Below, one piece after another: positions 23,523 through 34,079 of a DNA stretch of 64,000 nucleotides. Position 1 is the stretch's first letter, and every line of letters begins with the position of its first letter. Under the pieces are notes generated by a model, which was not told the origin of the DNA, ran no database searches, and saw only the letters and a program-made list of their open reading frames with translations. This DNA comes from Xanthoparmelia taractica (lineage: Eukaryota > Ascomycota > Lecanoromycetes > Lecanorales > Parmeliaceae): contig JANQBS010000130.1 of the NCBI GenBank assembly GCA_033085395.1, positions 48,221 to 112,220 on the forward strand, read 5' to 3'. The translations under genes were made by a program, and so were the position numbers.

Positions 23523-24482
23523 ATGGCTATCAACGCGTTCTTCGTCAGCACTTTCATCTTTGCTCTTCGCGCAGCGGCATTCAACCTATATCCCACCGTT
23601 AATCCAGACAATCTCGCAAAGTCGTTTGGTATCAGCATCGACTGCTTAGATGCCCTAAACGAAACCATTCCTTGTGATGAGATATTGTTCCAAATGTCGA
23701 ATACAGTCGACAGCTACCTTTGGACTACAGAGAATGTGACAGATCTCTGTACTACGGATTGCATCGCGTCTACCGCAAAGTGGTGGTCGGATGTGCAGGG
23801 TAGATGCGAAATGGACAATATCGCAGCCTACGGCAAGATGATACCAGCGGAGTCTATCGTTGGGAGGTTCTTTGATGGCTTGAGCATTGCTTGTTTGCAA
23901 TCTAGCTCAAACTCCAATAGCTCTGAGCCGTACTCAAACCACAGCTCGGTTCCTACTGGTTCAGCTCCATTCGCAAACGCCACCTCAGCTTCCACAGGCT
24001 CAGCTCTCTATTCCAATCCCAGCTCAACTCCCAACAAGACTCCAAGCGGACCCTCTTGGTGTCTTATCGAGTCTCAGGAGTGGGTAGGCTCCGACATCAT
24101 TCGTCCCGACTGCTCCACCAATGCCACCGACCAATCTTGTCTTGATCCTTCGCACTTGTCCCCAGAGAACGAGCGCATTGCGAACTTGTACCCAAATGAC
24201 ATGGTAAGACGTCTTCGGGCTGTACTCAATAATGCATCAAACCGAATGTGCTGACGAGTCTGTTAGCTCTGCAGCGATTGCTTCATAAAGATGTTCCATC
24301 AGAGGATGTCATCACCATTTCTACCCGACTCCGACCATTCCGATTATCTCGTGGCCCAATATCAAGATATTCTCGACGTATGCCAGGTCAGCATGCCTGA
24401 ACTCGTTGTTCGATCTCTACCATTCTACGGCGATGCCCCAGTAAATTACGGCGTAATGTCCACCGGCAGCCCAGCCATATGA
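23523..24482 (+). CDS. Secreted LysM-family protein N-terminal module, LysM repeats not found
   Basis: Exons 23523-24203 and 24267-24482 join in phase 0 across a 63-bp intron (GTAAGA, branch GCTGAC, acceptor TTAG) to give 298 residues. The ATG at 23523 has good context and starts a signal peptide (MAINAFFVSTFIFALRAAA). An ATG at 23487 in the same frame would spoil it. The body matches what I recall of the N-terminal region of multi-LysM fungal proteins: DCLDALNETIPCDE, LCTTDC, WCLIESQEWVGSDIIRPDC, then LCSDCFIKMFHQR and SDYLVAQYQDI. A Ser/Asn/Thr-rich linker lies in the middle. The stop comes where LysM repeats would normally begin, and none is visible in the following 400 bases. It is either a truncated family member or a non-chitin-binding paralogue. 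Confidence 0.7.
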
Positions 24483-24919
24483 ATTGAGTGATGACTGCAT
24501 GATGAGATGGGGGGATTTTTCGCCAATCAACTTCTTACTGGTCGGCAAACTCGGCTTTGCCCGGTGCAAGCTGCATAGAGGAGAATATCATGCAGATACG
24601 GAATCTTGGGTGCTGGCCAGGACCGCTTTCTCGTTATTTCTTCAGTCAACGAAGCTGGTTATAAAGCGGGATTCCAACATCACTTTCCTTCTTCCCAACA
24701 ATACCACAAGATTCTACCTAGCACTTGACGTCTGTTCCAAAATATATAAATTATCGGTTCCAAAGAGGACTTTGCAATATATATAATTTACCTTTAACCT
24801 TGCGGAAGGATGAGTCCTACCAGGTACACCCTTAATGGAGAGGTTGGTCGTCCTGTTCTCCATTGCCCTGTCAGCTTTCACCAGGTCACGATCATATACT
24901 GATTTCATTCATCCTGCAG
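24483..24919. other. Intergenic, may hold the first exon of the zinc-finger gene
   Basis: No LysM sequence is present. An acceptor-like TCCTGCAG at 24912-24919 implies an upstream exon of the CCCH gene, but its start could not be fixed. An ATG at about 24835 is one candidate. Confidence 0.35.
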
Positions 24920-26124
24920 ACCTTCAACAAATATGTTGTGGTGTACATCGACGGAGACTCTCTCGTAGTAGGTCTGACTGCTGATGTTGGAAATGATGTT
25001 CTGTACTGATGTGTCCTGTCCGATCCAGGATGAACTGATGGACCGAGGCTTTCAGGGCGGAGTCGAGTCGAAGCTGCCCAGAATCTCCGCAGTCACTTCG
25101 TCGACTACCTCCGCCAGAAAGGTGTAAATATAGCAAGAGATCTTGGCGTTGTTATATATGTCTACGCAGACGTCCAGGAGTTGCCTGCAAGATATCCTGA
25201 ACAAGATTTGCCCAAAGCCCCAGCGTTGCTCAAAGCTCGAAAGTGGGTGCGAAAGTTCTGTCAGGGATTCAACTCCGCCCATCCTTGGTCATGTTATGAC
25301 GATATGAGCGTGAGCCCGGTGAAGAAATACCAACTGCGAGGTGAGTAGCGGCCGCAGTACTCTCGCACCTCATACGCAGGGACTGAACTACTGCAGAGTC
25401 ATTCCTCCTGCAGCTCTCGAGCGATGATTGCGTCAATGTCGCCTTCGTGAGGCCGACAAACGCAGGGTTCCAACCGTTGATGGACGAACATCGGGATGTT
25501 GTCAATCTAGTGGACAAGTTCATGACGATCCCTCTTCCATCAATCTTCTTTCGCCCTATTGAGAAGTCCTCGTCAACGAATCCTACGAAGATCCAAGTCC
25601 ATCCGCCTCCTCCTGAGCTTTTTCAGACTCCAAAGAGCACCAGACTATTCGATATCTTCTACAAGGCACCCTCGCTCACGATGAGATATCCGGGAAAGGC
25701 AGAGAACATTGACGCTGAGGGAGAGGCGTCACAGTCATCTGTGGTGACAAAAGACTCAATGTTCACTATCCCACGGAACAGTGGTGGTCAGCGCATCGAC
25801 CCGATCGTTGATGTCCCGGAGGAGCTTATTGAAGACGTCAAGAAGAAGAACGCCTGCAAGGACGCTTACCTTCGAGGGAAGTGTCGGCGCATGCGATGTA
25901 AGTTCGGCCCTGGCGTTCTCGAATGGCAGGAGCTGGATGCCCTAAGAGGGTATGCGAGGCGATCACCTTGCAGGAACGAGAGCAAGTGCTTGGACGCAAG
26001 CTGCTACTGGGGTCACACGTGCCCGTGGGGCCCCAAATGCGAGGCGTCCCATTGCAGGTTCCAAACAATGCATGTCGTTGACTTTCAGGTCAATCACTAC
26101 GCACATCAGCAAATAACCAATTAA
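24920..26124 (+). pseudogene. CCCH zinc-finger protein with NYN-like N-domain, apparently frameshifted
   Basis: The supported exons are 24920-24967, 25028-25340 and 25397-26124, with introns of 60 and 56 bp. The first exons encode a fungal domain beginning KYVVVYIDGDSLV and continuing NLRSHFVDYLRQKGVNIARD. The last exon carries a CCCH-like cluster near the C-terminus (C-x8-C, then C-x5-C-x4-C-x3-H, then a degenerate copy), typical of fungal RNA-binding zinc-finger proteins of unknown role. At 25061-25070 the 5-mer GTCGA is repeated in tandem. With one copy the frame runs through GGVEAAQNLR as I expect for the family, and with two the frame shifts. Alternative splicing that skips DELMDRGFQ would avoid the shift, so the break is probable rather than certain. 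The 5' end is unresolved. Confidence 0.55.
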
Positions 26125-27058
26125 AATGAAGAGGAAGGCAAAGAAGCAGTGAGTTGGACATGGTAGAGGATGTGATACGGAAAGGTACTGGTTCTCGACC
26201 CTCCTCTACTCTTTAATTAGCCATGCTGACGTACCGTGTTAGGCTTGCTATCATGAACCATGCCGATGACCTTAACATTGATGACGATGCAGGTTGAATT
26301 ATCCTCGTCTGCTCCCCTGCTAATGGTGCTGATGTATGGCTTCGATCTCTGAACAATGGTCACGTATCTAGGACAGCTGTATTCATACGACTGTGTCAAA
26401 CCCGGAGATTCTTGTTGTTTCTCACAGATGTAGGATGGGATTGAAAACAGAAAAGGAGTGCAGAGATCTGATATTCTGGTTGAGGGACTGTATAACGTGA
26501 AGCTGTTCTCCGCTTGCTGCCGAAAATATGCGAGAGATTATGTTTGTTTCAAGCGGGCAAGTTAGCCTTGGTAATGGCAAGGTTAGGTTATCGTTTAGAT
26601 TATTCAACCACTCTTGGATAGGCTATCCTAATTTTATCAATTATCGTTGGGCAGCAATCGTTCTCGTTGTGCATCTGTTTGTAAGCGCTACTGCACTTGT
26701 GTGCCCCCTTACCTGGAGAGTAGCTGACCATGCCTTGCAAGCGTTGACGCTTCCTACACACTGCCCAGCCTTAGCTACGGACTTGATGTATAGTCACAAC
26801 CCGGTGTCTCCCTCTAAATGTGTGAGCGAGGTCACGAGTGGCTACTTGGTGCCTCGACGTGTGTGAGGTGCGCTGTCCATGCTTCTCGTCCTTGCTGCTT
26901 TTTGTTGTAGTAGGGCTTAGGGCCCACAGCCCTAGTCACCGACTAGCATCAAGACACTAGCGTGTCTTTCCACAGGTTCTTTTTGCACCGAGCTCTTCCA
27001 TTCACTCATCAATTGGCATCCCAAACCTCGCCGTCACGCGTCAAGTTCCACGGGAATC
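26125..27058. other. Intergenic, no gene seen
   Basis: Only weak short frames on either strand. The last 100 bases lead into the ATG at 27059 and presumably hold that gene's promoter. Confidence 0.4.
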
Positions 27059-27934
27059 ATGTCCACTAGCTCTACCACCTCACCCAATTGCCCCTTCCTC
27101 CACCTCCTCCCCCTCGAGCTCCGTGACCGCATCTACGCGCAACTGGTCAGTATCAAGCACACGCAAACGCCCAAAGATGCCGAAGCCTGCCTGCATTCTA
27201 CCACCTTTTACCAATGGAACCTCGATCCGACCATCTTCCGCGTCAATCGCCAGATAAGCCAAGAGGCCAAGGCGGTCATGGCGCGCGAGAATAACTTTGT
27301 GGTCATTGAGCGCTCGAAGGTGCTGGAACAGGGACCGGAAGACGTGAAAAAGGAGGATCCGACAATAATGGTGTACAATGTCGGGCTGTGGCCTGGGAAA
27401 GCGACCAAAAAGCCTATTGTCCCCGGGGAGGGGATGCGGATTAAGTTCGGAAGAGGCAAGAGCTCAAAGGCAGGTATGGGTGCCCACGTGTTACTCGCCG
27501 AGGAACTTCGCGACGTATGTGTTGGGCTCTCCACATTTCAAGGCCGGGATGGAAAATACCGCACATCATGCCTGTCTTGCCTCATCAGAGTCGACCCACC
27601 AGAATACACCGAAACCCACGCGGCAAGAGACGTCCGAGAACGCGCCTTACTGGAGCCCCTACAAAAGCTCCGTCACTTCCAGACCGTTTCTATTCAAGGC
27701 ACACTGCCCGTCATAAACGACCAAATCACCCGTCAGCTCACCCGCCAGACCTTCGACCAAGATCTCGTGCTAACCACCATCGACGAACTAATCGCCAGCG
27801 GAGACCGATCCTCATCAAACAGCGACCACGACATCGCATCAGCCCGCTACCAACGCGCTCACGAGTACTTTCACCACAGCGCCAAGTCCGAACGCCACGT
27901 CTTCCCGCACCCTGCCGACTTCGCCGCCTTCTAA
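27059..27934 (+). CDS. F-box-like hypothetical protein, ended by a probably premature stop
   Basis: The ATG at 27059 (context aatcATGtcc) opens a single exon of 291 residues. The N-terminus FLHLLPLELRDRIYAQL, followed by TIFRVNRQISQEAKAVM, is the pattern of the large fungal F-box-like or 2EXR-like family, whose members are mostly of unknown function. The GC3-rich coding bias does not stop at the TAA (27932-27934). The same frame continues at once through 27935-28459, with only this one stop in 467 codons. The gene therefore looks like a longer protein split by one nonsense codon. An intron removing the stop could not be found with normal donor and branch signals. Confidence 0.6.
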   Translation: MSTSSTTSPNCPFLHLLPLELRDRIYAQLVSIKHTQTPKDAEACLHSTTFYQWNLDPTIFRVNRQISQEAKAVMARENNFVVIERSKVLEQGPEDVKKEDPTIMVYNVGLWPGKATKKPIVPGEGMRIKFGRGKSSKAGMGAHVLLAEELRDVCVGLSTFQGRDGKYRTSCLSCLIRVDPPEYTETHAARDVRERALLEPLQKLRHFQTVSIQGTLPVINDQITRQLTRQTFDQDLVLTTIDELIASGDRSSSNSDHDIASARYQRAHEYFHHSAKSERHVFPHPADFAAF

Positions 27935-27943
27935 TTCAAGATA

Positions 27944-28459
27944 ATGCAACACCGCGCCCGAAACTGGATCTCCGCCGGCGATTTCCCCGACGCGCTAGAG
28001 GCTGCCCAGATAGCCCTCAACGTCGCGAACCAGCTCTTCCGGCTCAATGCGCCCATGACCAGGGGCCCGCGCGCCGGCCCCAACGGCCGCATCAGCGCAG
28101 CCGCATTCCGGAAATGGACGTGCGACTGCATAAAAGAGGGCGCGGCGCGGTACGGGCAGCGGATCAAAGCCGAGGATATTGGACGGTGCTATTACTACAA
28201 GAGTATATCTGAGCATGTCTTGTACGGGGACGAAGCAACAGAGCAAGCGGACGAGGATAAGTTTACTGCTATCGGATGCTGTGTTGTTTCTGATACCATG
28301 ACGGAAGATGTGCCCGGAGAGCTCTTGCAATTGGATATCCGGACGATGGAGAAGTTCGCAGAGACATGTGATGAAGAGGAGGAGGAAGGGGATGAAGAGG
28401 GGTGGGTGGATGAAGACTGGGAAGACGGCGAGGATGATGACGGCGACAGCGTGGACTAG
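27944..28459 (+). CDS. Downstream half of the F-box-like gene (same frame)
   Basis: From ATG 27944 this gives 171 residues in the same frame as the 27059 gene, nine bases after its stop. The start of the segment (NWISAGDFPDALEAAQIALN) looks like a TPR-type helical hairpin continuing the upstream protein. The end is a very acidic Glu/Asp tail (about residues 143-171). The likely origin is one protein of about 466 residues. Reinitiation, stop readthrough, an unrecognised intron or a sequencing error are the alternatives. Confidence 0.5.
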   Translation: MQHRARNWISAGDFPDALEAAQIALNVANQLFRLNAPMTRGPRAGPNGRISAAAFRKWTCDCIKEGAARYGQRIKAEDIGRCYYYKSISEHVLYGDEATEQADEDKFTAIGCCVVSDTMTEDVPGELLQLDIRTMEKFAETCDEEEEEGDEEGWVDEDWEDGEDDDGDSVD

Positions 28460-28978
28460 AATCATGAGCACAAGACGACCCAGCATACAATTCTTAATCT
28501 GATACAACTTGAACGAGCCACGAACTATAATCTGAACGAGACACAAATACTTCCGCGAGCAACTTTTACATAGGCGAGCCCACCGAATGCACAAATCCCT
28601 CTCGTCATCTCTGCACTCATCCTCTCCAAAGCCTCACCACACTCCTCCCTTCCACATCACATAGCCTCTGGCTCCGAGATACCCAACATATTTCAACCCT
28701 CATACACCCAAAACACCCATCCATACACCCATCCATTGTTGACATGCTCATAGTACATGAATTAATCCGATTCCCAATGGCGGTGGTACAATAGTATAGC
28801 TTTTTTTTGTCCATTGTCTGCCATTCACTTCCTCATCGCCAACCCCTCAGCGCACAGAAATCCAAGGAACAACGTGTTAGCGATGAACCTAGCGGATGTC
28901 TCTTTTGCTCATGTGTTTCGAATCAGGGGTCGGCGGTGAGGATTTTAGGAACAAGCCTGTAAATAAAGAGATTTCATG
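28460..28978. other. Convergent intergenic region
   Basis: No gene is seen. It contains a poly-T run at about 28801-28809 and a short repeated ccatcc/cacc word near 28700-28735. Confidence 0.4.
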
Positions 28979-29414
28979 TCATCTAGGCGTGTGCACCTCC
29001 CCGAACTCGCCGCTGAAAAAGCGCAACGAGGGAGCTTCTGATGCGGTAGCATAGTTCCAAATGACTTGAATCACCAGCACAGCACCGATGACTACGAATG
29101 CAAGGTAGGAATGCTATCAGCGATGAAAAGGGCACCGTCGACACGTGTCCGCGTAAGGGGACAACAAAGTCGAGTGATACGACGTTGGCCTTACCACTGG
29201 GCACAGTGTTCAATATTATAGGCGGCTTGCTTACACTGTGGCAGCGGAGTCCAGAAGAGGAACACCGTTCGTTCGAAGTGTAAAAGGCAAAAGATGGCAC
29301 GCGCTCCAGAAGCCTGTGATACAAGTGCATAAAGAAGACAACCAACGTTGGGGCGATAAATGACAGCAATGCTGGATAGTGGGGAAAGATGACTCGATCA
29401 AATGCTGACTGCAT
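28979..29414 (-). CDS. Small two-span membrane protein, unknown function
   Basis: Exons 29235-29414 and 28979-29113 join in phase 0 across a 121-bp intron (GTAAGC, branch CGCTGATAG region) to give 104 residues. The first exon has a hydrophobic segment near YPALLSFIAPTLVVFF, and the second has YLAFVVIGAVLVIQVIW followed by a polar tail ending EVHTPR. The in-phase join and the clear hydrophobic spans support a real gene, but no family is recognised. It is divergent from the Zn2Cys6 regulator. Confidence 0.35.
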
Positions 29415-29970
29415 AGAGAGCGGAGACAATTTCAATGCTGGGATTTCAGCCTATGAAAAGGCTTGAACCTGTCGATTCGGAAGACCTCTTATTATGGGTG
29501 AGAAGGTATAGGGAGAAGAACGGGATTTATAGGTAGGTTTTGGAAAGTATGTTTTAGCAGAAGATTGAAGCCACGGAACACAAGCACAGCGGTCGAAACA
29601 GAATTTATGGTACTCGTACGAGCTCCACAAGTCACGGCTTCCTTGATAGTGCTACAGCGATGTCTGTATACTACAGATTAGAGGAATGAGGATTACTCAC
29701 AACTTCACGCGTATATTTCAAAGGATCAATACAGATGGCGCTAGCTAAGCGAGACACGAAGCGTCCAATCAAATCAAAAAGACGGAAAGAGGCGCAGCTC
29801 AGCTGAATCAGAGTCAAGCTTAGGCAGCCAATATTCGCAACATAGATATATTTTCCTTACTGCAGTACACCAGCGCTACTTATTGGAATGCAGCCAGGAG
29901 GGTGGAATATGAGATACGACTTACGAGAACAGGTTCTTCTGTGTGTTTCTTCGCGGTAACACACTAGTAA
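29415..29970. promoter_or_regulatory. Divergent promoter region (membrane protein / Zn2Cys6 regulator)
   Basis: About 550 bases between two divergent starts. No coding frame is seen. Confidence 0.4.
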
Positions 29971-31702
29971 TCATGAAGCGGCCGAGGGCCGGAGGATTCC
30001 ATGTCAAGACTGGATGCCTAACATGCAAGTGAGTCTATGTCTCCCTACCGCGATGATGATATGACTTTGGGCGGTAGCGACGGACGCACATCATTTGAAA
30101 CACTCCATGTTTCTACTTAGTCTTGACTCTTTTGGCAACTTTCTGTCTCGTAAATCATGAATCATACTCGTCTCGCGGAGATTCTCCTCCCTTTAGCTCC
30201 GTGTGGATTCTTAGTCAGGTATCCAATGTCCAGTAGACCCGCTGACCCCTCAACTCGCAAGGATACGACATGTCAAGTGCGACGAGGAAAAGCCGAGCTG
30301 TAACAAATGCCGCTCTACCGGACGCATCTGCGATGGCTACGAGACCAAACGGAGTACCTCTGGGCATTCGCAGGACAATGATGTCCGGTTGTTCCCCGTT
30401 GATACCACAATCAACGCACTATCGAACATACCAAACCCAATCATCAGCATTGCCGGTACAGACCGAGAGCGCCGAAGCTTTGCTTTCTTTTGCTACCAAG
30501 TAGGGCAGCAGCTCTCGACTGCCATGAACATAACAAAGACGCATCAGCTAATCCTACAAGCCAGCCACTGCGACGAAACTGTACGGTCCGCAGTGATTGC
30601 TCTTGGATCGATGGGAGAAAGGTTGTCGATCAATAACCTCCTTACCCTGGAAAATGAGCAAGCAAATGCCTGTCATGAATTCGCCACCTTGCAGTATTAC
30701 AAAGCCCTGAAGCGTCTCCGGGAGCGCATATCCAGCGACTCTGAAGGATCGGCCAACCTAGCAATACTTTTATGTTTCCTGTTCGCCATTTTCGAGTTCT
30801 TACAGGGCAACGATACCGCATCCCTCATTCATCTCAGAAGCGGTCTCAACATCTTACGGCGAGATCATGGATCGCCGCCCACGGAGCTTCGGGCAGTCTC
30901 ACCCGACGAGGATCCCTTGATGCATGAGATCTTGAGGATCTTCTCCATTATGGACATGCAAGCGACCATTTGGCTAGGACTGAAGACCTTTCAAGCTCCC
31001 ATGATGATCCCGCTGGATAAGCCCGATGATAGTCCAGCGCATCTCGATGTATTCTCCACCTTGGTCGAGGCGTCGGATCTTTTACAGTTTCAGATCCTCT
31101 CTACTTATCAATTTCGACGCCTGATTGCTGCTTATGACTGTGCAGAGTTTCCAAGCCGAGTGCCGCCGGAATCGTATGTAAAGAGAAAGAAGCTTATAGC
31201 ACAGTTGAAGAGATGGCACGTCTCACTGGAAGCTCTCATCAAGAAGCGTCGGCAAGAGAATGACACCGAGATGTCACAACGGATTGCTGTCTTGAAGATG
31301 AACTATGAGATAACTCTGATGATACTCACCGCTTGTCTGCAACCATCGGATCAGCAGATCTATGCGGACCATGAGACCAACTTTCGAAATATTGTCGCCC
31401 TCGCAAGATCCGTCGTCGGATCAACGAGTGACGTTGTGAAGCTCAAAGTCGAACACATGGTCGGCGCAAATCGGCGCGGCATCAATCCAGCACCCATGTT
31501 CTCATTCTACTCAGGTGTCATCCAGCCTTTGTATTTCACCGCGATCAAATGTCAAAATTTGGATATCTGCCAGGAAGCCATTGCTCTGCTGTCATCCTCA
31601 CCGTGGCGGGAAGGAGCATGGGATAGTGCTACCATGGCCAGGATAGCGGCGCGGAGGGTTCGAGAAGACAAAGAATGTAAATGGATACAGAATTTCCGAT
31701 GA
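29971..31702 (+). CDS. Zn2Cys6 (C6) fungal transcription factor
   Basis: Exons 29971-30026 and 30262-31702 join across a 235-bp intron (GTGAGT, branch GCTGAC, acceptor CGCAAG) to give 498 residues. The join rebuilds the zinc cluster: Cys15, 18, 25, 32, 35 and 42 with spacing C-x2-C-x6-C-x6-C-x2-C-x6-C. The intron interrupts the Lys codon between the second and third Cys region, a common place in this family. The rest is helical and resembles the fungal-specific regulatory domain seen in C6 proteins (SAVIALGSMGE, then HLRSGLNIL). Such proteins bind DNA in the nucleus and often control nearby metabolic genes, but no clear target cluster lies next to it here. Confidence 0.87.
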
Positions 31703-33075
31703 CGGACCATGTGGGCCACGGCAATACGCAGAGAGGATATGGATTAGAGATTTCCTCGGCGTCGGCTGTATGTCAGGTACTTCTGGTCGAGTCACTCGTA
31801 TAGTATATTCAACAGTGTTTTCACAACGCCTGTCGGACGACGAGTGAGATTCCGGGAGTCAAATGCTGTAGGCACTCAGTAGACCGTTATTTGGGGATGA
31901 CTGTTTGTCGGTCAGAGACAGCACATCTGGTGGAGTGGCAGTTAGCATCACCCTAGTCCCAGAGCCAGCAACGCTATACCTGAGGGACATCAGTGTACCA
32001 GAATCGTGTACCACCGAGGAACGAAGGGACTTATCGATCCTTCGGGCACATGTCCACGGACAGGCGGAGCTCTCTAGACTCGCCGTTCCTGATATCTTAG
32101 GATTTTCCACACAACAATTCGAGCAGGTAGGGAATGCGACTCAGCGACATTAGCACGTGATCCGAAAGCCAAACCGAGACCCTTCACCACTTTTCATCTC
32201 AGTTCTCCCTAGCCCCATTTTCTTCTTGTACCCGTGCCTCTTTTACCCCCCTCCCCCCCCCCACTCCCCCCCTCCTCGGTTCACATACTTACATATAACC
32301 CTTATCCAATGGCCTCTCTTCCAGAGCACGATCTCAATCATTGCCTCCTTGTTCCATCTGCTTCTCAACATGGCTGCCACCCACTGTTTCTCCACCTCAA
32401 CTTCTTTCCATTTCCCATTCTCTCTTATTTCATCCACAGCTCCAATCTCCCCAACTCAGCCAAAAGCATTTCCCACAATACCCTAAACCCTACACTAGCT
32501 CTCCAGATCCTGTGGGTCGATTCGAGAAGCGGGAGAGTGTACCAGGTCACTATAGTGTACCCAATCTACGAACAGATGTCGTCATGTTCCAGCGAGGCGC
32601 TGTAGGCGTTACAGGGTTAGATCGGCCCAATTAATCAAGACGTTGAGGTCGCGGACGGAAGATGTGTTTGTTGGAAGTGTATAAAGGTATACTGCGTCGA
32701 GGTAGATGGAACGGCAGGTAAGAAGGAGAGGAGGACGGTGGTCGAGAATTGGTCTGAATTCATAGTGAGGTGGAAGTCCAGGCAAATGCTGGATTAAGCA
32801 CAGATACGGTGGATGGGTGTCGACGTGCTTAACCTGTTCAATGAGCTATTTTTGCGATACACGATGAGCGTGATGAGGTTGAAGCATTGAAGACTCGGGA
32901 ATGATATTGACAGGCTATGAAGGTAATTGATGTAACGATGGACGATTGGTGCCTCGAGATCCCGCAAAGATGCTGCGCCTCCTACGTAGCGTCTTGAATT
33001 ATTGTATACGCTCCACTGTCCCCTTCTTTGCTCCATTCCACTGATTGGACTTGTACTTGCACTATAGTGGTCAGC
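31703..33075. other. 1.4-kb region without a supported gene
   Basis: A C-rich homopyrimidine tract lies at about 32240-32280. Open frames at 32234-32634 are low-complexity or lack support. The last part leads into the signal-peptide ATG at 33076. Confidence 0.4.
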
Positions 33076-34079
33076 ATGGGTGAATATTTCCTTACATCGT
33101 CTGCTCTTTTTGCGACGTTATCGCTGGCATGGCTACCCTGGCAGATAATCGCAGCGCCCAATAACCATTGTGGTCCAGACCGTCGAGGTACTTCTATCAC
33201 CCCGAAACCTAATCTCGCACAAGCTTTGCTCCCACGCCAGGCACCCAGACCTACAGATTTATGCGCCTATGTTAGACGGAGATGGAAGTATCTTCTTCCC
33301 CTCCCATTCATATCGTTTTCGCCATAACATTTCACAGCACGTCCGCTGCGATGCCTCAACGTCAATCCATACTGCGTATTCAATTCGCTAATCAGCGGCG
33401 TCGCCTGTTGTCCCTCGACGACGCACCCGGGTGCCAGCTGCTCCTTCTACACCTCTTGCGTAGCGTCCACCGAGTTAAGCGTATGCGACGCGCCCTGCAG
33501 CTCCGATCCTTACATCGCCATATGGTAATCGATCCTAACCTAGTTTTCCATCATTCTGTACTCACGCGAATGCCATCTAGTTCTGACTCAAGCGCGCCCT
33601 ACTGCATCACATATTCATTCACTGACATCTCCTACTCGATGATAACCTGCATGAGCATAGGCGGGTTGGGACTAGTAGCGCGAATACCAACGACGAATAT
33701 CGGCAAAATCGAAACCAGTTCCTTGTCCTCCCTATTCTTCATGACGGACTACCTGCTATCGGCCATCACCTCCACTTCTCCTTTTCGTGGTTCAGCTGCT
33801 CCTATTACTACTCCTATTACCGGAACCGGACAGCCAACTTCATCCTCGCCTTCGACCTTTCCGTCCAGCGGCTCAGCCCCTATTCCTACCAGAACCGAGC
33901 AGCCAGCTCCACCCTCGTCATCCAATCCTGCACCCACTTCCGCTTCGCACTCATCCGGGCTCAACGCCTCCGATATCATTGGAATTGCCGTCGGGATTCC
34001 CACTTTCCTAGTCATTGCGGCTGGTGTTTGGTACGCTAGAAAGGCCATCCAGAAAAGGGCGGGAGGCAGGATACTTTAG
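33076..34079 (+). pseudogene. Cys-rich, Ser/Thr/Pro-linker, single-span membrane protein with a frameshift
   Basis: Three exons are visible: 33076-33287, 33338-33524 and 33581-34079, with introns of 50 and 56 bp. Exon 1 encodes a signal peptide ending near WQIIAAP and the start of a Cys-rich ectodomain (DLCAY). Exon 2 carries the core (RCLNVNPYCVFNSLISG, then CCPSTTHPGASC). Exon 3 has CSDSSAPYC, a Ser/Thr/Pro-rich stalk and a transmembrane segment (DIIGIAVGIPTFLVIAAGVW) with a short basic tail. This is a common fungal surface-protein layout of unknown function. To join exon 1 to exon 2, one base must be lost around GTTAGAC at 33271-33277. With the extra T the frame shifts just before the DGDG motif. 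All the rest joins in phase. Confidence 0.55.

Noticed and set aside
32234..32634. Overlapping plus-strand frames after the C-rich tract
   Set aside because: The composition is low-complexity and several frames are open at once, with no family resemblance.
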